From Poronia punctata (Eukaryota > Ascomycota > Sordariomycetes > Xylariales > Xylariaceae), in the NCBI GenBank assembly GCA_022579005.1, contig MU401467.1, positions 1-64,000 of the forward strand: a DNA stretch of 64,000 bases. Direction: 5' to 3'. Below, piece after piece: positions 31,990 through 44,159 of the stretch. Below the pieces are notes generated by a model. The model was not told where the DNA came from, ran no database searches, and was given only the letters and a program-made list of their open reading frames with translations. Every line of letters begins with the position of its first letter. Position 1 is the stretch's first letter. The translations under genes and the position numbers were made by a program.

Positions 31990-34900
31990 GTTTGCGGTCT
32001 GTATTCGTTTATTTAGGGAGCGTCCGTCTTTCTTGCTTGTATCGTCGTCAAGGTGATAGTAGTATTGGATAGTTGGACTTGCTTTACTGCAACGGTAATC
32101 AGGTATGGCACGAGTAGTCGTGGTAGAAGCTTTCGACGTTGGGAGTCCCGTGTATAAGGGCGAGTCCTTTTGTAAAGCGATCTGAAGAAGAGAGTGGAAG
32201 TGAGGAGGTTATTGTGAAGGAGCGTTGTGACGGCAAATATGTAATTATTTATCAATCCGGCGGTGGCTGCGCAGGTCCAAAGAGGGATGAGCCAGTCAAA
32301 TAGCGATATGCAAATCAAGGTGGGATGGCAGTTTTAGAGTTTGGCTGCAGCCGCCGCGAAGATCCACACTAGACCCGCGCGATACGCCTTGGCACATTCA
32401 CGAGCAGTGGCCCCGAGGTCTCCTACAGGGGTTTAGGTGACAGTAACCAGGTACAGTAGGTACTAATCTACCTTTGACGGGCCTGATCCCTAGCTCCCCC
32501 AGAGTTTCCAACGTACAGTTTCTATTTTATTTTCTAATACTGTGTAGACTAAAAGCCTCCAATGGGGCAGTGGTTATCACAGTGTAGACAACCTACTGTC
32601 GGAAGTAATTTGTCTAATTTGTACTGTACCATATCTAGGTGCGTTAGAGCGCTACGAGTACGTGACAAAACCATCTGCTGCTGATGCCCACTGCATTAAC
32701 CGCCCAGATGCATGTTTAATACCAGTAGATTGATCGCAGTTTACACAAATTCAGTAGGAATATACTTGTCCTAGACTCAAGTTTGGTTCCGGCCAATGGC
32801 ACGGCTCAGGAAACGGTAATGTGTTGTTACAAGAGGTAGAAAATTCCCTTGGAGGTACATATCTTCCACTACCAAGCCGCAACGTCGGCAAGTGAGGCGG
32901 CATGCTTCCTCTTGATTCAATCACTGGTCACGAGTTTGACAACCAAGCATACATGCCAAAACAACAAAGTCTAAAACCTACGAGTATCTACCCAACAAGA
33001 AAAAAAAGTGCTCAACGTAGGCATTGCTAGGAAATTAAAGGCTTGGAACATCCCGAAGCTCGCTAGATAGGCATACCGCAGCGTAGCCATCCTGTGATAA
33101 CCCACAATACGAGTACGTGTTATTTACAAGTACGTGGACAGAAGCCTCAGTTTACAGTATATGGTTATAAAACCGCACTGTTACCGAGTGCAGTGATACA
33201 GTACAATCAAGTTGCATCAAAATCTGTTTGATATCAAGTTGACGCATGTTTCCAGAGAGATGGAAAAGTTACCAATTGTGGTGGGGGAGGGAGGGAGAAA
33301 TTTCAATTGAGGCGGTGCAACAACACCTTTTTAGTCTACTGTGTACTTAGTTTTGGGCTATTGGGGAGGCAACTGACAAAGGATACCAGGGCTATGTAGT
33401 AGGTAGTTTGCCGCTGGCTTAAGGCGCAGTTGATACAGACTCAACACGAATGCGAGCTGTTGTTTCCCAGACTTTTAACCTAGGTTTAATTATTCTCATC
33501 GGACCAGGCGTGTGTGTAGCTTCCTGCAAATCTCTAGGTTACCTGCAACAATGATCCAGATCCCGCTAACCTAGAGTATCAGATCTGGCATGGTTATCGA
33601 GGTTTTGTCCTATCGTATGTAGCACGTCGTTATTGGCACACGTATTACCCTTCTACTACTGTTGAGTGTTTGCTGCCATGCCACCCTCGTCTACAATAAA
33701 CCATTGTTTAGATAGAGTTGTTGGTAATTTACTGGTCTATTTGCCAAAGTTGAAACAAACTTGCAGTACATACAATACGTAGAATGTACCTACTCGTAGA
33801 ATCTCTTCCCTTCTGTACGAGTAGAACCGCAGTGGGGTGGACAAGCTTGCCCCTCCTCCAACCCCCAAAAACCCCCAGACTCCAAGAGTCCGAATTTACA
33901 AAGTCAAGTCAACTTACAAGAAACACTACAAACTTGCAGACGGCAGTTGTTCGGTATTATGATACAGTTCATTAGGATCTTGGCGCGTAGGGGCGATGCA
34001 CCAATGACGATCTCTCAACGTTTATTTCCCTTTGTCATTTGGGAGAGCATAGCCTCCTCCCCGGGGAGTCCCTCCCAAAGTTGGCCTCTCGGCTTTTTGC
34101 GGACACCTTAGATGGGGAAGCCGAGACCATCTCCATCCCAGCACGAAGGCGCAAGGGAATAGATAGTCAAAAATTGATACCCCGATTTCCTAGGTGCCTA
34201 GGTTAACGAATAATACCTACCTACCTACTATTAATTTGGTTCCGGCATTTTGGTAAGGAAGGTACCTTATATGCCGTTACTGTATTGTCAGTTCACTTCT
34301 GATTCCACCGGCATCGTGAAGATGGCTATGTTCGGGCATCCAGGACAATTGCCTAGGTACATTCTGACGAATCTCTACGCGTACGTGACCCAGCGCATCG
34401 CCATCATCCTTCAACTCCGTCACAGGAACATGCCTTTCTAAAGCATAGCCCTCAACCAACTCTAATCAATCTGCGTTTTTGTCAACCAAGGCTCATCATG
34501 CTTGCTTAATACCTACCTATCTCAGTTTGAAAGCCCCGGTTGAATAAATAAAAAAACTCCGATGGTCTGCCTATATGTACAGGTAGGTGCCTGCGGCGCG
34601 GTTACAAAACTCTAGCAACGGGCTGTGCTTCATACATAATATCCCGCTCGGAGATTAGGTAGGTAGGTAGGTAGGTAGGTAGGTAGGTAGGTAGGTAGGT
34701 AATGTGCCTCCCGTGTCAGCCGAGCAACTGGAGAAACGGAAAATGACAAAGCCGCACCAAGCCATCTAATCTACCTTGTTGCACGCGACATCTCTCACCA
34801 GACAAAAGGCTGACGCAAGCGGGCAGGATGACTGACATTTGCGGCGGAGATACTTGCACTTTCGTGTCAGTCCGTAGTAGAAAAGGTCAGAAGTAACAGA

Positions 34901-35283
34901 GTCATCCTTGTGAGTGATGACGAGCTACAGTGCAGCCAAGGAATAATGAAAAAAGCGTGATAGGTTCTGGACATTCAAAGTGGCGTTTTATCCACTATAT
35001 GAGGCTCTAATATACACCTTATATCGATCGTACAAAAGTCCTAGATGGGTCAACACAAAGCCCCCTTCCTTGCGTATAACTTCGCCGCCATGAGCAATAC
35101 TCGCCACGGAAGGTGACGAGTAGATATAATGATACAAGCCCACTGCCGGCTCCTCGGGGGATATTCGGGTCAAGAGGAAGTCATATACACCCGTCGCACC
35201 GCCTCGCTTGACATGGCAAAGCTGTCCGTGACATCCGTGGCATGACGAATGCCAATAATCAAGCCCTGTTGCTCTACGTAGAT
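31990..35283. other. 3.3-kb gene-poor stretch
   Basis: No convincing gene on either strand. It contains at least five TACGAGTA/TACTCGTA words (32653, 32979, 33108, 33791, 33816) and the (TAGG)n array at 34656. A 90-codon minus frame directly after the PheRS stop codon (about 34988-35270) has no recognisable domain. Confidence 0.5.
34656..34701. repeat. (TAGG)n microsatellite
   Basis: About 11 uninterrupted TAGG units. Confidence 0.97.
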
Positions 35284-36836
35284 TTACCGAATCTCGACAC
35301 CCAAATTACGCACCAAGGCTTCCCTAACCGCTTTGTGTAGATTGTTGACCTCCAGGTTTGTAAGAGTGCGTTCGAGGCTTCGATAATTGATGCGGTAACA
35401 CATGCTATTCCGCCCGCTCTTCGGGTGTGTGAATTTGTCGACGAGTTTGACGTCCTCCACAACGTCGCCGGCTACACTTCGCACGATCTCCATCACGTCA
35501 TTTTCGTGAAAGTCGTGCGCGTTGGCCTTGGTGCTGCCGCCCGCCGCGGACGTTGACTTGAGCCAGAATGACACGTCCTTGTAGCAGGCCGGGTACTTTG
35601 AGAAGGGCGTGAATCGCCGTAATGAGTCAAGATTGTCCGAAACGCCCTTGAACTGGTTGAGGAACCGCTCGTCCTGGGACCAGAAGAGCCGTATATCAGG
35701 TACCTTGAACAGCAACATCGCTATACGATCGAGACCAATACCGAAAGCCCAGCCGAGCTGGTTGGGCATGCCTGCGTTGATATAGAGGTCCTGTTTAACC
35801 ACGCCGCAGCCCAGACACTCGAGCCAGTCACCATCATAATAGACCTCTAGCTCCCAGGATGGACTAGTGAACGGGAAGTAGGCTTCTACCCACCGTACCT
35901 GAAGCGGCTCGTCGACGAAATCAGGGTCGGCCTTTTTCGCCGCGATTTTGGCTCTCGTAAATATCTCCACGACCATAAGCTCTAAAGATCTCTTCAGGTG
36001 TGCTCCAATGGCCTCGGCCTCGGCAGAAGAGTGATGAGCCTCCTGTAGCGGATTGCGCTCATGGTGGAACGGCGGATTGGGGTCCTCAACTTTGATATCG
36101 TGGCTCGGCAATTTCTCTAAATCCGACCATACGGCAGCAGCCACATCGCCATTGGGTACTTTTGTGCGGTCCCATGAACGCGCTCCCTCCATCTGGTGAA
36201 ATATCGGGTAATGGCTACGGTCGATTTCATCGCGCCGGTACACGTCGGCGCTGATGAGGTACCCGTCGCTCAGGTTCGCCCGAAAGGTTTCGGCTTGGTG
36301 CGCGCTCGTGTGTGTTCGAAGTAAGGTATTATCATTAATGTAGTATGTGTCGGACTTGGCGCGGCCCGGGTGGTCTTTTGGGAAGCCTAAGGAATCGAAG
36401 TTCTGTAGCGTCGATACGATAGGATTGAAGTCATTGTGATATTTGTAGGTCGGCGGCGGAAAAACCGACTCGATGATCTGACGGGTAATGTACACTGGGT
36501 GGTCTTTTTGCAGATGTAACCGGCGCGGGATCTTTTCTATAATGTTCGGCGGTACATTATACCAGGAATCGGTAGGATATGTTTTGCCATTTATTTCGGC
36601 CGAACCTGCTCCAGTCTGTTGTTGAAAAGCTGTGGCCGTTGCTACACCCAGTCCATTAGACTACCTGAATCTTGCCCTCCAAGGCCTACGAGGGGCTTGG
36701 GTTGGGGGTGATAAGTGAACATACTCTGCGACAAGAATCTGTTACTCGGCCGGTGACAGAGCGGACTGCTCCTTATAAGAAGTCCGGCTGCTCTGCTCGT
36801 GCCCCTACAAGCGATGTTGAACCGAGAGGTCCACAT
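35284..36836 (-). CDS. msf1: Mitochondrial phenylalanyl-tRNA synthetase, 497 aa
   Basis: Two exons, 36836-36665 and 36605-35284, are joined in phase 1 across a 59-nt intron (GTAGTC donor, GAGCAG acceptor), which gives QDSG-SAEINGKTYPTDSW. Exon 1 encodes an Arg/Ser-rich presequence (MWTSRFNIACRGTSRAAG). The class II core shows LRTHTSAHQAE (motif 2 region), FHQMEGAR, WVEAYFPFTSPSWELEVYY and GWAFGIGLDRIAML (motif 3). The C terminus has the FDX-ACB anticodon-binding domain beginning FSKYPACYKDVSFWL. It charges mitochondrial tRNA-Phe as a monomer. The carrier gene starts divergently about 720 bp away. Confidence 0.95.
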
Positions 36837-37554
36837 CGTACACAGACTCTAGGAGGATGTTGACCCTCTGTGTACGCGAGATGTTGACGTCTACTACCTT
36901 GCTGGCCATAGAAACGTTACCGTAAATCTTTATCACGATTGTTGGCCAGGGTACCCCTTGTTATCTCTCGTTTCCCATTATGAATGAGTAAGCACATCAA
37001 TTGGAGACATGCATAATTGCATGGCGACGTCTCGCTGCAGGATAGCTTTCGCATTCTTCAATTTCGACAATATTTCTCCAAATCTCCACTATTACTTCCA
37101 TTCTGGGACGCTGATTTGGCGGTCTGGAGCTCCACAACGCCGGTTTATGCGCAATGAGGTAAAGGGCCGAGAGGGATCCCCTGCAGCTACCCGGACGAAG
37201 ACCGCGGTAGGCTTTTGCTCTTTCAGCGATAGTTTATTACCGATCTGCTGGGAGAATTCGAAACCGCTTGAAAAACAATTACCGTCTCCGGTTTCCCCAG
37301 TTCCATACGCCCAGATTGCCCCATCACACGGCACCCCGTCGCCTGTCTGGTTTGCTTTTTGTTCTTTAATGGCCGGGCCTCGTTTATCATTCCTGCTGGT
37401 GGTGAATTTTGTTGTTTTGTCGTGATACCTACGAATATTAGAGTCTGCATTTACCTTCCGCGGTCAAGGATTATTGCAGAATAGACCGCGAAAATTACGA
37501 GATAACGCAAAAAGAAGCGGGGTTTTCTTATATAGCGAGCGTTGTTTGGTTGCG
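36837..37554. other. Divergent promoter region, mtPheRS / carrier
   Basis: The shared 5' flank of two mitochondrial-protein genes. No credible coding frame is seen. Confidence 0.5.
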
Positions 37555-38710
37555 ATGCAGCAGCAGGTCGCAATGCCTGAGACAACACCCAGTGACCCGG
37601 CGGCGGCGGCGGCTGCTCCGAAACCCGCAGGAAGCAAAGGCGTCAAGTCCAAGCTGCAGAAGAAGGAAGTCGTGCTCAAAAATATCCCATATCCTTTCTG
37701 GTTTGGTGGTAGCGCCAGTAGCATGGCAGCCTGCGTAACACACCCGCTTGATCTTGGTACGACATCTCGGCTCTTTCAAATTACCCATTCGATCAAAATA
37801 TAATTTCGCTAACACATCTTCTCTCGCGCCGTAGTCAAGGTTCGACTGCAACTTCGATCGGGTGATGCGCCGAAGAACATGAGCGGGACCTTTATGCACA
37901 TTGTGCGGACGTCAGGGCCACGCGGTCTATACGACGGCCTGACGGCGTCGCTGTTGCGACAAATGACATACTCGACCGTACGATTCGGCGTATACGAAGA
38001 CCTGAAGCGGCGGTTCACACCAGAGGGGAAGAAGCCATCACTACCGCTCCTGATCGGGCTCTCCTCCTTCTCCGGCTTGATGGGCGGCCTGGCAGGCAAC
38101 GCAGCAGATGTCGTAAACGTACGGATGCAGCAGGATGCGGCCCTACCGGCGTCGCAGAAGCGCCACTACCGACACGGCCTCGACGGCTTACTCAGGATGG
38201 CGCGAGCGGAGGGCTTGTCGAGCTGGTTCCGCGGCGTGTGGCCCAACTCGGCGCGCGCGGCGCTAATGAACGCCGGTCAGCTCGCCAGCTACGATACCTT
38301 CAAGGTATTACTAATGTCTTACACGCCGCTCGGCGACACGACGACGACGCACTTCGCCAGCTCACTCCTCGCCGGCTTCGTCGCGACCACCATTTGCTCA
38401 CCCGTGGACGTCATAAAGAGCCGCGTCATGAGCGCACATACGAACAAAAGTCTCATCAGCTTCATGACCGAGATTTACGCCAAGGAGGGTGTGAGTTGGA
38501 TGTTCAAGGGCTGGGTGCCGGCCTTCCTGAGACTCGGACCGTAAGTGGAATTTTCCTTTCTCTACTGTAACCAGTCCAACTCTATGTGACCGTGACAAGG
38601 GCGGGTGATCCTGGAAACTAACTACTTCTAATAGGCAAACAATATGTACATTCTTGTTCCTCGAGGCACACCGCAAAGCGTACAGAAATATCAAAGGCAT
38701 TGAAGAGTGA
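37555..38710 (+). CDS. dic1: Mitochondrial dicarboxylate carrier-like (SLC25 family), 327 aa
   Basis: Three exons, 37555-37756, 37835-38540 and 38635-38710, joined in phases 1 and 2. The three carrier repeats are visible: THPLDLVKVRLQ (created across intron 1), AADVVNVRMQQD and SPVDVIKSRVMS, each a PxD/AxD-type helix end. GLYDGLTASLLRQMTYSTVR and WFRGVWPNSARAALMNAGQ are typical of yeast Dic1 and relatives, which exchange malate or succinate for phosphate at the inner membrane. The second repeat has Ala in place of the usual Pro, as in dicarboxylate/oxoglutarate carriers. The first ATG (37555) is used; a second in-frame Met lies six codons on. The N-terminal Ala/Lys-rich extension is longer than in yeast. 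Confidence 0.9.
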
Positions 38711-39327
38711 GGTACCTCCCGACCTCTCCTCGACAAGAGAAGAAAATAGCATAAACCACCTAAAAAATTGGGTTTCCATTTTTATGGCTACAAGGCAGCA
38801 AACCGGATAGACGGTTCGGTATGGTCAACATAGAGGCTTTGTGTTCTTCCGGGTTCATGGAATGGGCGTTTTAGAGCACGGCAATTTGCGCATATATCTT
38901 GCTTTGCTTTACGGGAGCATTTTGTAGAATCTGCATAATCGGCTGGCGTTAACTTCGTTTTTAGCTTCAATTTGTTAAAAAGAAGCGTACGGCATATTAA
39001 AAGTAGCGCTGACGAATATAGTTTTTGTCTTTGCCCCTGTTTATTTCCGCCTATAACCCGTTTAATTCATACGGCCTTCAGAGCTTCCAGCTCCTTTGCC
39101 TGGCGTCTAAAGTTGGACAACTGAAATCAAATAATGCTCCCCGTGTGAATTTTTCAGAACCCCCAACTCCAAGTGATGCCGTGATGTGCCTTGACGACGA
39201 CTATCGTAGGCCAGAATCCACCCGTGTTCATAGCACCAAGCACTCCATATAGTACAGAGCAGCAGTAACTGCAAGCATAACCACCCAAGTGTCATTGGAT
39301 ATAACCTCAATCCAATAGTGGTCCTTT
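38711..39327. other. Intergenic between convergent carrier and Rpb3 genes
   Basis: 3' flanks; no gene is seen. Confidence 0.5.
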
Positions 39328-40503
39328 TCACCATCCGGTTGAGCCGGAATTTCCATACGGTGTGGTTCCGTAGGCGGTAGTTCCGCCACCACCCCATGTG
39401 CTTGCATTGCCAGCACCCGCATACGGCGTAGTGTAGCCCTGTTCTTGCCAGGGGGCGCCTCCGTCCATACCGGCATCAGGACTTCTAGGTTCGTCGTAGT
39501 CGCCGTTCATATCATCATTCTCGCCAAGATGCTTGATGACGGCGGCAAGTTTTCGCTGAAGTTCCTTGATTCCTTCATGGATGATATTGTCGGGTTCAAT
39601 GTTTCCGGCACTTTCAACCTCATAGTAAAATCGATTAGGGACAGCGTCGTAATCGAAAGGTTCGCCTTCGGCCGGTGGATCCTCCCAGTCGGCGTATTTG
39701 CTCTTTGGCCTAAGACATGCCTTTTAGCTTCAGTTGCCCAATAGGATCTACCGGCGGTAGACGATGTGATGGCTAGACTTACCATTCCGCCGCTGCATCT
39801 GCTTCGTACCACAGATCCAGGTGATGTAACTTGTTATGAGGGTCATACTCGAAGCCAACGGCAGCAGTTGGTGACCACTTGGCGTGTTCTTTCGCAATGC
39901 CCTTCTTCGCAATGCAAGTGATCTTCAATTCTTGGCCTTTACGTAACTTGGCTATTAACGAGCCCTGACCTTCTGGATCTGTGATGACGGGATTTCCAAT
40001 GTGATTGTTGGGACGATCGATTCCAACGATGAGGTCCCGCGCATAGACTTTCATGACCTCATCCGACGAGCACTTAGCATGCAGAGTGAGTGTCACCGTG
40101 CACTTTCCACAAGACTGGTCACAGTTGCATTCGCGCGTGTAATTGAGCTGATCGATTTCGCGCGAATCGAGGGGAATAAGCCCGAGACGATGGGCGATAA
40201 ATTCGTCGGCCAGTACGGATGTGTTGACTTCTATCTCGACCAGATCGATTGCAATCGTGGGGATTTCGGCTTGTATGACGCGGCGAAGTGAGTTCGCAAA
40301 CGATAAATCGACGTTGCTAAGTTCGAAATCGACGTGCGAACTATCTGCCTACAGCATCGGACGCGGCTGTTAGATTCATCTTGAAGGGATCCGTGTGTAG
40401 AAAGCTTCACAGAAACAGAGTGGCAAACCGGCCAACTTACAGCTGAGATCTTGACAGACGGTCCTAGGGACTCGCCGTCCATCATCATGGCGTCGTACTC
40501 CAT
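39328..40503 (-). CDS. rpb3: RNA polymerase II subunit Rpb3, 336 aa
   Basis: Three exons, 40503-40441, 40348-39783 and 39709-39328, joined in phases 0 and 2 across 92- and 73-nt introns. The alpha-like dimerisation region is clear: [38 protein letters not shown] and [12 protein letters not shown]. The zinc-binding loop follows ([15 protein letters not shown]), then [18 protein letters not shown], the insert domain, and [19 protein letters not shown]. The C-terminal tail is Gly/Tyr-rich (about residues 280-336), as in other filamentous fungi. Rpb3 pairs with Rpb11 to nucleate Pol II assembly. Confidence 0.96.
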
Positions 40504-41458
40504 CTTTCCGGTACGCGACGTCTATATTTCTTATCAAAAAGTATTGCGCGCAGAAGAAGTGTGGAGGACCCGCGCAACTTATAAAGGATAATATGAGGGG
40601 AAGTTGTCAATAATGAAGGGAGGGACGCAGAAGGTTCTCTTCAAGGCTGCAGACCACAGCAGGTTACGAGTACACTTGTACGAAAGTGGGCCCTACACGT
40701 AGGCGCGACAAGGGTCCCCGAACCTGCAAGGCTACTGCGCTAGTATGCATCCGGCTATTACTTGCACCCAGTAAAGAACTTAGGAATGTAACCTAGGATT
40801 TATTAGGAGACCAGGCACTCAGGTAATCAGAATAACTTTGTAAATTATGGTCAGACTGGCGGTTACCATGAAAAGAGAAACCAGACCTTTCGAGCGTCAG
40901 GTTGACCTTTAAGTAGGCAATACGTCTATGGAACAATAAGGTCACGTTGCCGAATCTACGCAGCTTAAGGACTTATGGTATCTTCGGTCCTAACACGGTA
41001 CAGGTCTGCAACCTGTATTCCGGTAAGACCGAAGTCCTCACGTCATGACAGAGAGGCTCTCACGCCATACCATACCTATGCCACGATAGCCTCGTAGCTA
41101 TCCTATCGGCTCTTGTATCCTTGCAATTTTGGAACACAAGCTTGGCTTTTATGTCTGGCATGTTGCTTACCTAGTTCACAACAATGATGCACACTATCAA
41201 TCATTGAGTCCATGTCTAGGTCAGGCCTTACAGATAAAATTGAACTCAAGCTACTAAGACATAACCCATTAAAAACAGATGTTGTATGAAAGTCGGCAGT
41301 GTTGCTTACGCTACTCGTTTACCACTATCCAATCCGAGGCTTGCCAATTGTCGTTCGATGATATGCCATATCAACCTGAGACCGTGCCTTTCTACGTGTA
41401 GATCTGTTATTTCAGATCTTTACACCAATATACGAGTAGAACAAACACTACCTTAATT
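40504..41458. other. Intergenic with a nested hairpin at 40968-41038
   Basis: No protein gene is seen. AGGACTT...CGGTC (40968-40989) can pair with GACCGAAGTCCT (41027-41038), with a second internal stem ACAGGT/ACCTGT (41000-41016). TACGAGTA words lie at 40665 and 41431. Confidence 0.45.
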
Positions 41459-42859
41459 TTATTCCCCAGAGGCCCCTTCCATAAGAGCTTTCAGACGCTT
41501 GTCGCTTCCATATCGCTTCAAGGCTACCTGCTTCCATTCATCCCACCCCAGGTCGACACCAAAGACTTGAAGGATGGCCTTTGCCAGTGGCAATGCATAA
41601 TCCCACTCGGGCTCAAGCCCCAAGCCCCAGAAGAACCTCCTAACCGTCTCATCTTTTGTATAGGCGGCCAGATCTGGCTTCTTCTCGCCTATGGCATCGC
41701 TAAGTTCGATATCTTTCGTACTGAGTGAGACATCGCCATTGCACAAGGCCTGCATATCGGCAGAGACGAGGGATAGCGCAAATGCCTCCCGTCGTGGGAC
41801 AACACGCGCCATCTGCCAGTCGATGATTCCCGTGATGTTGAGATCTTCGTCGACCATCAGGTGGTCCCCCTTATCATCAACATGTTTTAGAAAGAACTTG
41901 TCCTCCGGATCAGACAACCGGGCGACGTTGTCTTGGAGGAAGCGGTATATCAAGTAGGCTTCGACAGGAAACTGGGGATACAGCTGACCGTCTGCAATCA
42001 GTGTTAGATATTCCTCGGTCCAGGCCGTATAGTATTCCGCCAATGTATCGAATGGTCCGTATGGATCGAGACAGACGAATCTATCGCTCGCCGTAGCAGA
42101 GACCCACGGTGTGTCACTGGGAGACTTGACGTATAAGGAGCCCGCTTTGTTAAACGGGTGTTTCTCTAACTCTGTGAAGATCTCGGCAAGCCCTTTCCAA
42201 ACCTTGGTGGCGTTACCCTGGCCATCCCACGGTTTCCCCGGTAACTCCTCCATAAGAAGGAAACAAACACCAATACCACGGTCTGTACCCTCGGATGGGA
42301 TGCCGAACGAGAAAGGTCGCGGTGCCGGTACTGCGGTACTCTCTAGAAACTTCAAGGTTGCGTACTCGCTTCGGATTAGATATTCCGCTAGACGAACGGG
42401 GAGACCGACGGCAAAGCCTGAAATCCGCGGCACTCGCATGAGCCACGACGGTGACGCATCGTCGAAGCGGATGCGGAGGTGGTAGTTAGCGCACCCCATT
42501 AGTCCACCATTTGATGGGTACTCGATAGTGCAAGGCTTTCCATCGTTCAAGGTAGAAGCCAGCTCGCAGACTGCCTTCTCGTTGATCCGAGCACGAAGGC
42601 TGCCGATTTCGTCGACAATAAGGGCGTCATAAGCTTCATCATCCAGATCCTAGATAGATATATAACAATGGTAAGATTACAATTTACTAGCCGTAGCACA
42701 TGATGGGGAAAACCTTACTGCAATATTACACTTATGGAAATTCTTGGACATATGAAGTCTACAGAAGTGACGCCGGCATATATCACACCCAGCTCCAGAA
42801 GAGCGAGCACTTGGTCTCTTGCACTCGGACACCGAGCAGTCGAAGAACCTCTGCGCCAT
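41459..42859 (-). CDS. Zinc-finger-like N terminus fused to APH phosphotransferase domain, 443 aa
   Basis: Two exons, 42859-42719 and 42649-41459, join in phase 0 across a 69-nt intron. Exon 1 encodes a Cys/His cluster (CSVSECKRPSARSSGAGCDI, then CRRHFCRLHMSKNFHKC), likely a small zinc-binding module. Exon 2 encodes an aminoglycoside phosphotransferase-like kinase fold: MGCANYHLRIRFDD (P-loop region), WLMRVPRI, VCFLLMEELPGKPWDG (hinge), KHVDDKGDHLMVDEDLN (catalytic loop, with His where Asn is usual) and ITGIIDWQMARVVP (metal-binding Asp). Such fusions recur in filamentous fungi with unknown substrates; antibiotic resistance should not be inferred. Confidence 0.85.
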
Positions 42860-43504
42860 TGTACAATTTTACGAGGAATAAGGACAGCAAAGCAAAATAA
42901 TTAAAGATAAGTGCGGCGACGTTTCTGTGTACACACATATAGGTAGGTAATGTAGTTATACGTACATAGAATAGAAGATCCTATCTTCATTTGATATTTA
43001 CACTATGACTTTCATGATCAAGCAATCCAATCAAATGGATTAGTGAGCTGCACCTTCCTGCCAACACGTCTGTAAGAATATGCCTGTTGGTTTGTCTTGC
43101 GTTTATGGCAATACTAGCCCTATCTCGTTTGCAGGCAGCAGGCAACATGCGTGAGGTTTACAGTCATTCAGCTAACCCACGGTGTAGATTGAAGCCTTTG
43201 CGCCGTGTTGGAGCTCTTTCAGAGAGCATCTTGAGAACACAGCAGAAAGCCCGGTTGCCGTGTAGAAGTGGTGCCAATAAGGTCGTGAAACTACGAGCGT
43301 ACAGGGAATCTGTATTTGCAAACGCTACGACTTCCGATAAACATGCGCAACCAAAACGAGGTACAGCAACAATGACTCGACTTCAATAGACGACAGCAGA
43401 TTTACAAGCCACTATCTTCCAATCGTATAACACACAGGGAAAAAAGTCATTTGCATCAAGTCTTCTTCACCACCCTGGACAAGCCAGGTATAGCAATGAA
43501 AAAC
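42860..43504. other. Intergenic upstream of the kinase gene
   Basis: 5' flank of the kinase gene and 3' flank of U2. A 100-codon plus frame (43087-43389) has no recognisable features and is not called. Confidence 0.45.
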
Positions 43505-43698
43505 AAAAGGTTTGCGTCACCTGGAGGCAGTGTAATACCAGGGACACGGTGGAGGCGGTCATGCGCAAGCACAGAGGATACGCCTCCTAAGGGTAAAAAT
43601 TAGAATAATCACGATTGAGTCCAAGTAGGACTCTTTCAGAGATTAAACTGAAAAGAACAGATACTACACTTGATCTAAGCCAAAAGGCAAAGAGAGCT
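43505..43698 (-). ncRNA. U2: U2 spliceosomal snRNA
   Basis: Read on the minus strand from about 43698: stem-loop I region with GCCTTTTGGCTTAGATCAAG, then the branch-site recognition element GTAGTA (complement of 43662-43667) in TGTAGTATCTGTTCTTTTCA, and stem-loop II. An Sm-like site AATTTTTA (43594-43601) comes next. The 3' stem-loop has CCTGGTATTACACTGCCTCC followed by AGG, very like the U2 stem-loop IV. The length of about 190 nt fits. Both ends are estimated by analogy with known U2. Confidence 0.93.
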
Positions 43699-43746
43699 AA
43701 AGAAGAAAGGAAAAGAAAAGGTCCAAAAAAGTTGGGAGGGAAGGCG

Positions 43747-43757
43747 AGTTTATATAG
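43747..43757 (-). promoter_or_regulatory. TATA box of the U2 gene
   Basis: On the minus strand TATATAAACTC lies about 50-60 nt upstream of the estimated U2 5' end, in line with a Pol II snRNA promoter. Confidence 0.55.
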
Positions 43758-44159
43758 ACCATTGAAGGCGGTGAGCAAGGCGGTCAGAAACTTTTCTGCC
43801 GGCAGACTTCTGCCTAGGAGGGGTCCGAGCTCAACACCCGCCAATTGACAATGGTCAGGGAGCTTTTAGCAGGTTCCGCCTCTGTACAGTACATGGATTT
43901 ACGGCAGGGGCGGCTACGTATGGCAAGTACCCGAATACCTAGGTACCCACGCGCCAATCATTTGCCTTGGAGGCTTTGGACGGGGGGTTTCAAAAAATTG
44001 TTCGTAGCCCGTAACCGGTTCTAGTGACAAGCAGAAGAATCGAGAGAAGAATTGGCGCTTGTCGCATCGCTTTTCCAGAACATCAACTTCATAAAACCTT
44101 CATTTAATCATAATACCTATACCCCATACGTCGTGCCCGACTCCTCATTATTGCCCATC
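43758..44159. other. Shared 5' flank of U2 and Mge1
   Basis: The U2 gene (minus) and the GrpE gene (plus) diverge from this region. No gene is seen. Confidence 0.5.

Noticed and set aside
34988..35270. About 90-codon minus frame directly after the PheRS stop
   Set aside because: No recognisable domain, and PheRS already ends normally after its FDX-ACB domain. Probably chance.
37009..37425. 138-codon plus frame between mtPheRS and the carrier
   Set aside because: It lies in the divergent promoter region and has no features of a conserved protein.
43587..43848. Overlapping frames on both strands at the U2 locus
   Set aside because: They cover the U2 snRNA and its promoter; the RNA assignment explains the sequence.
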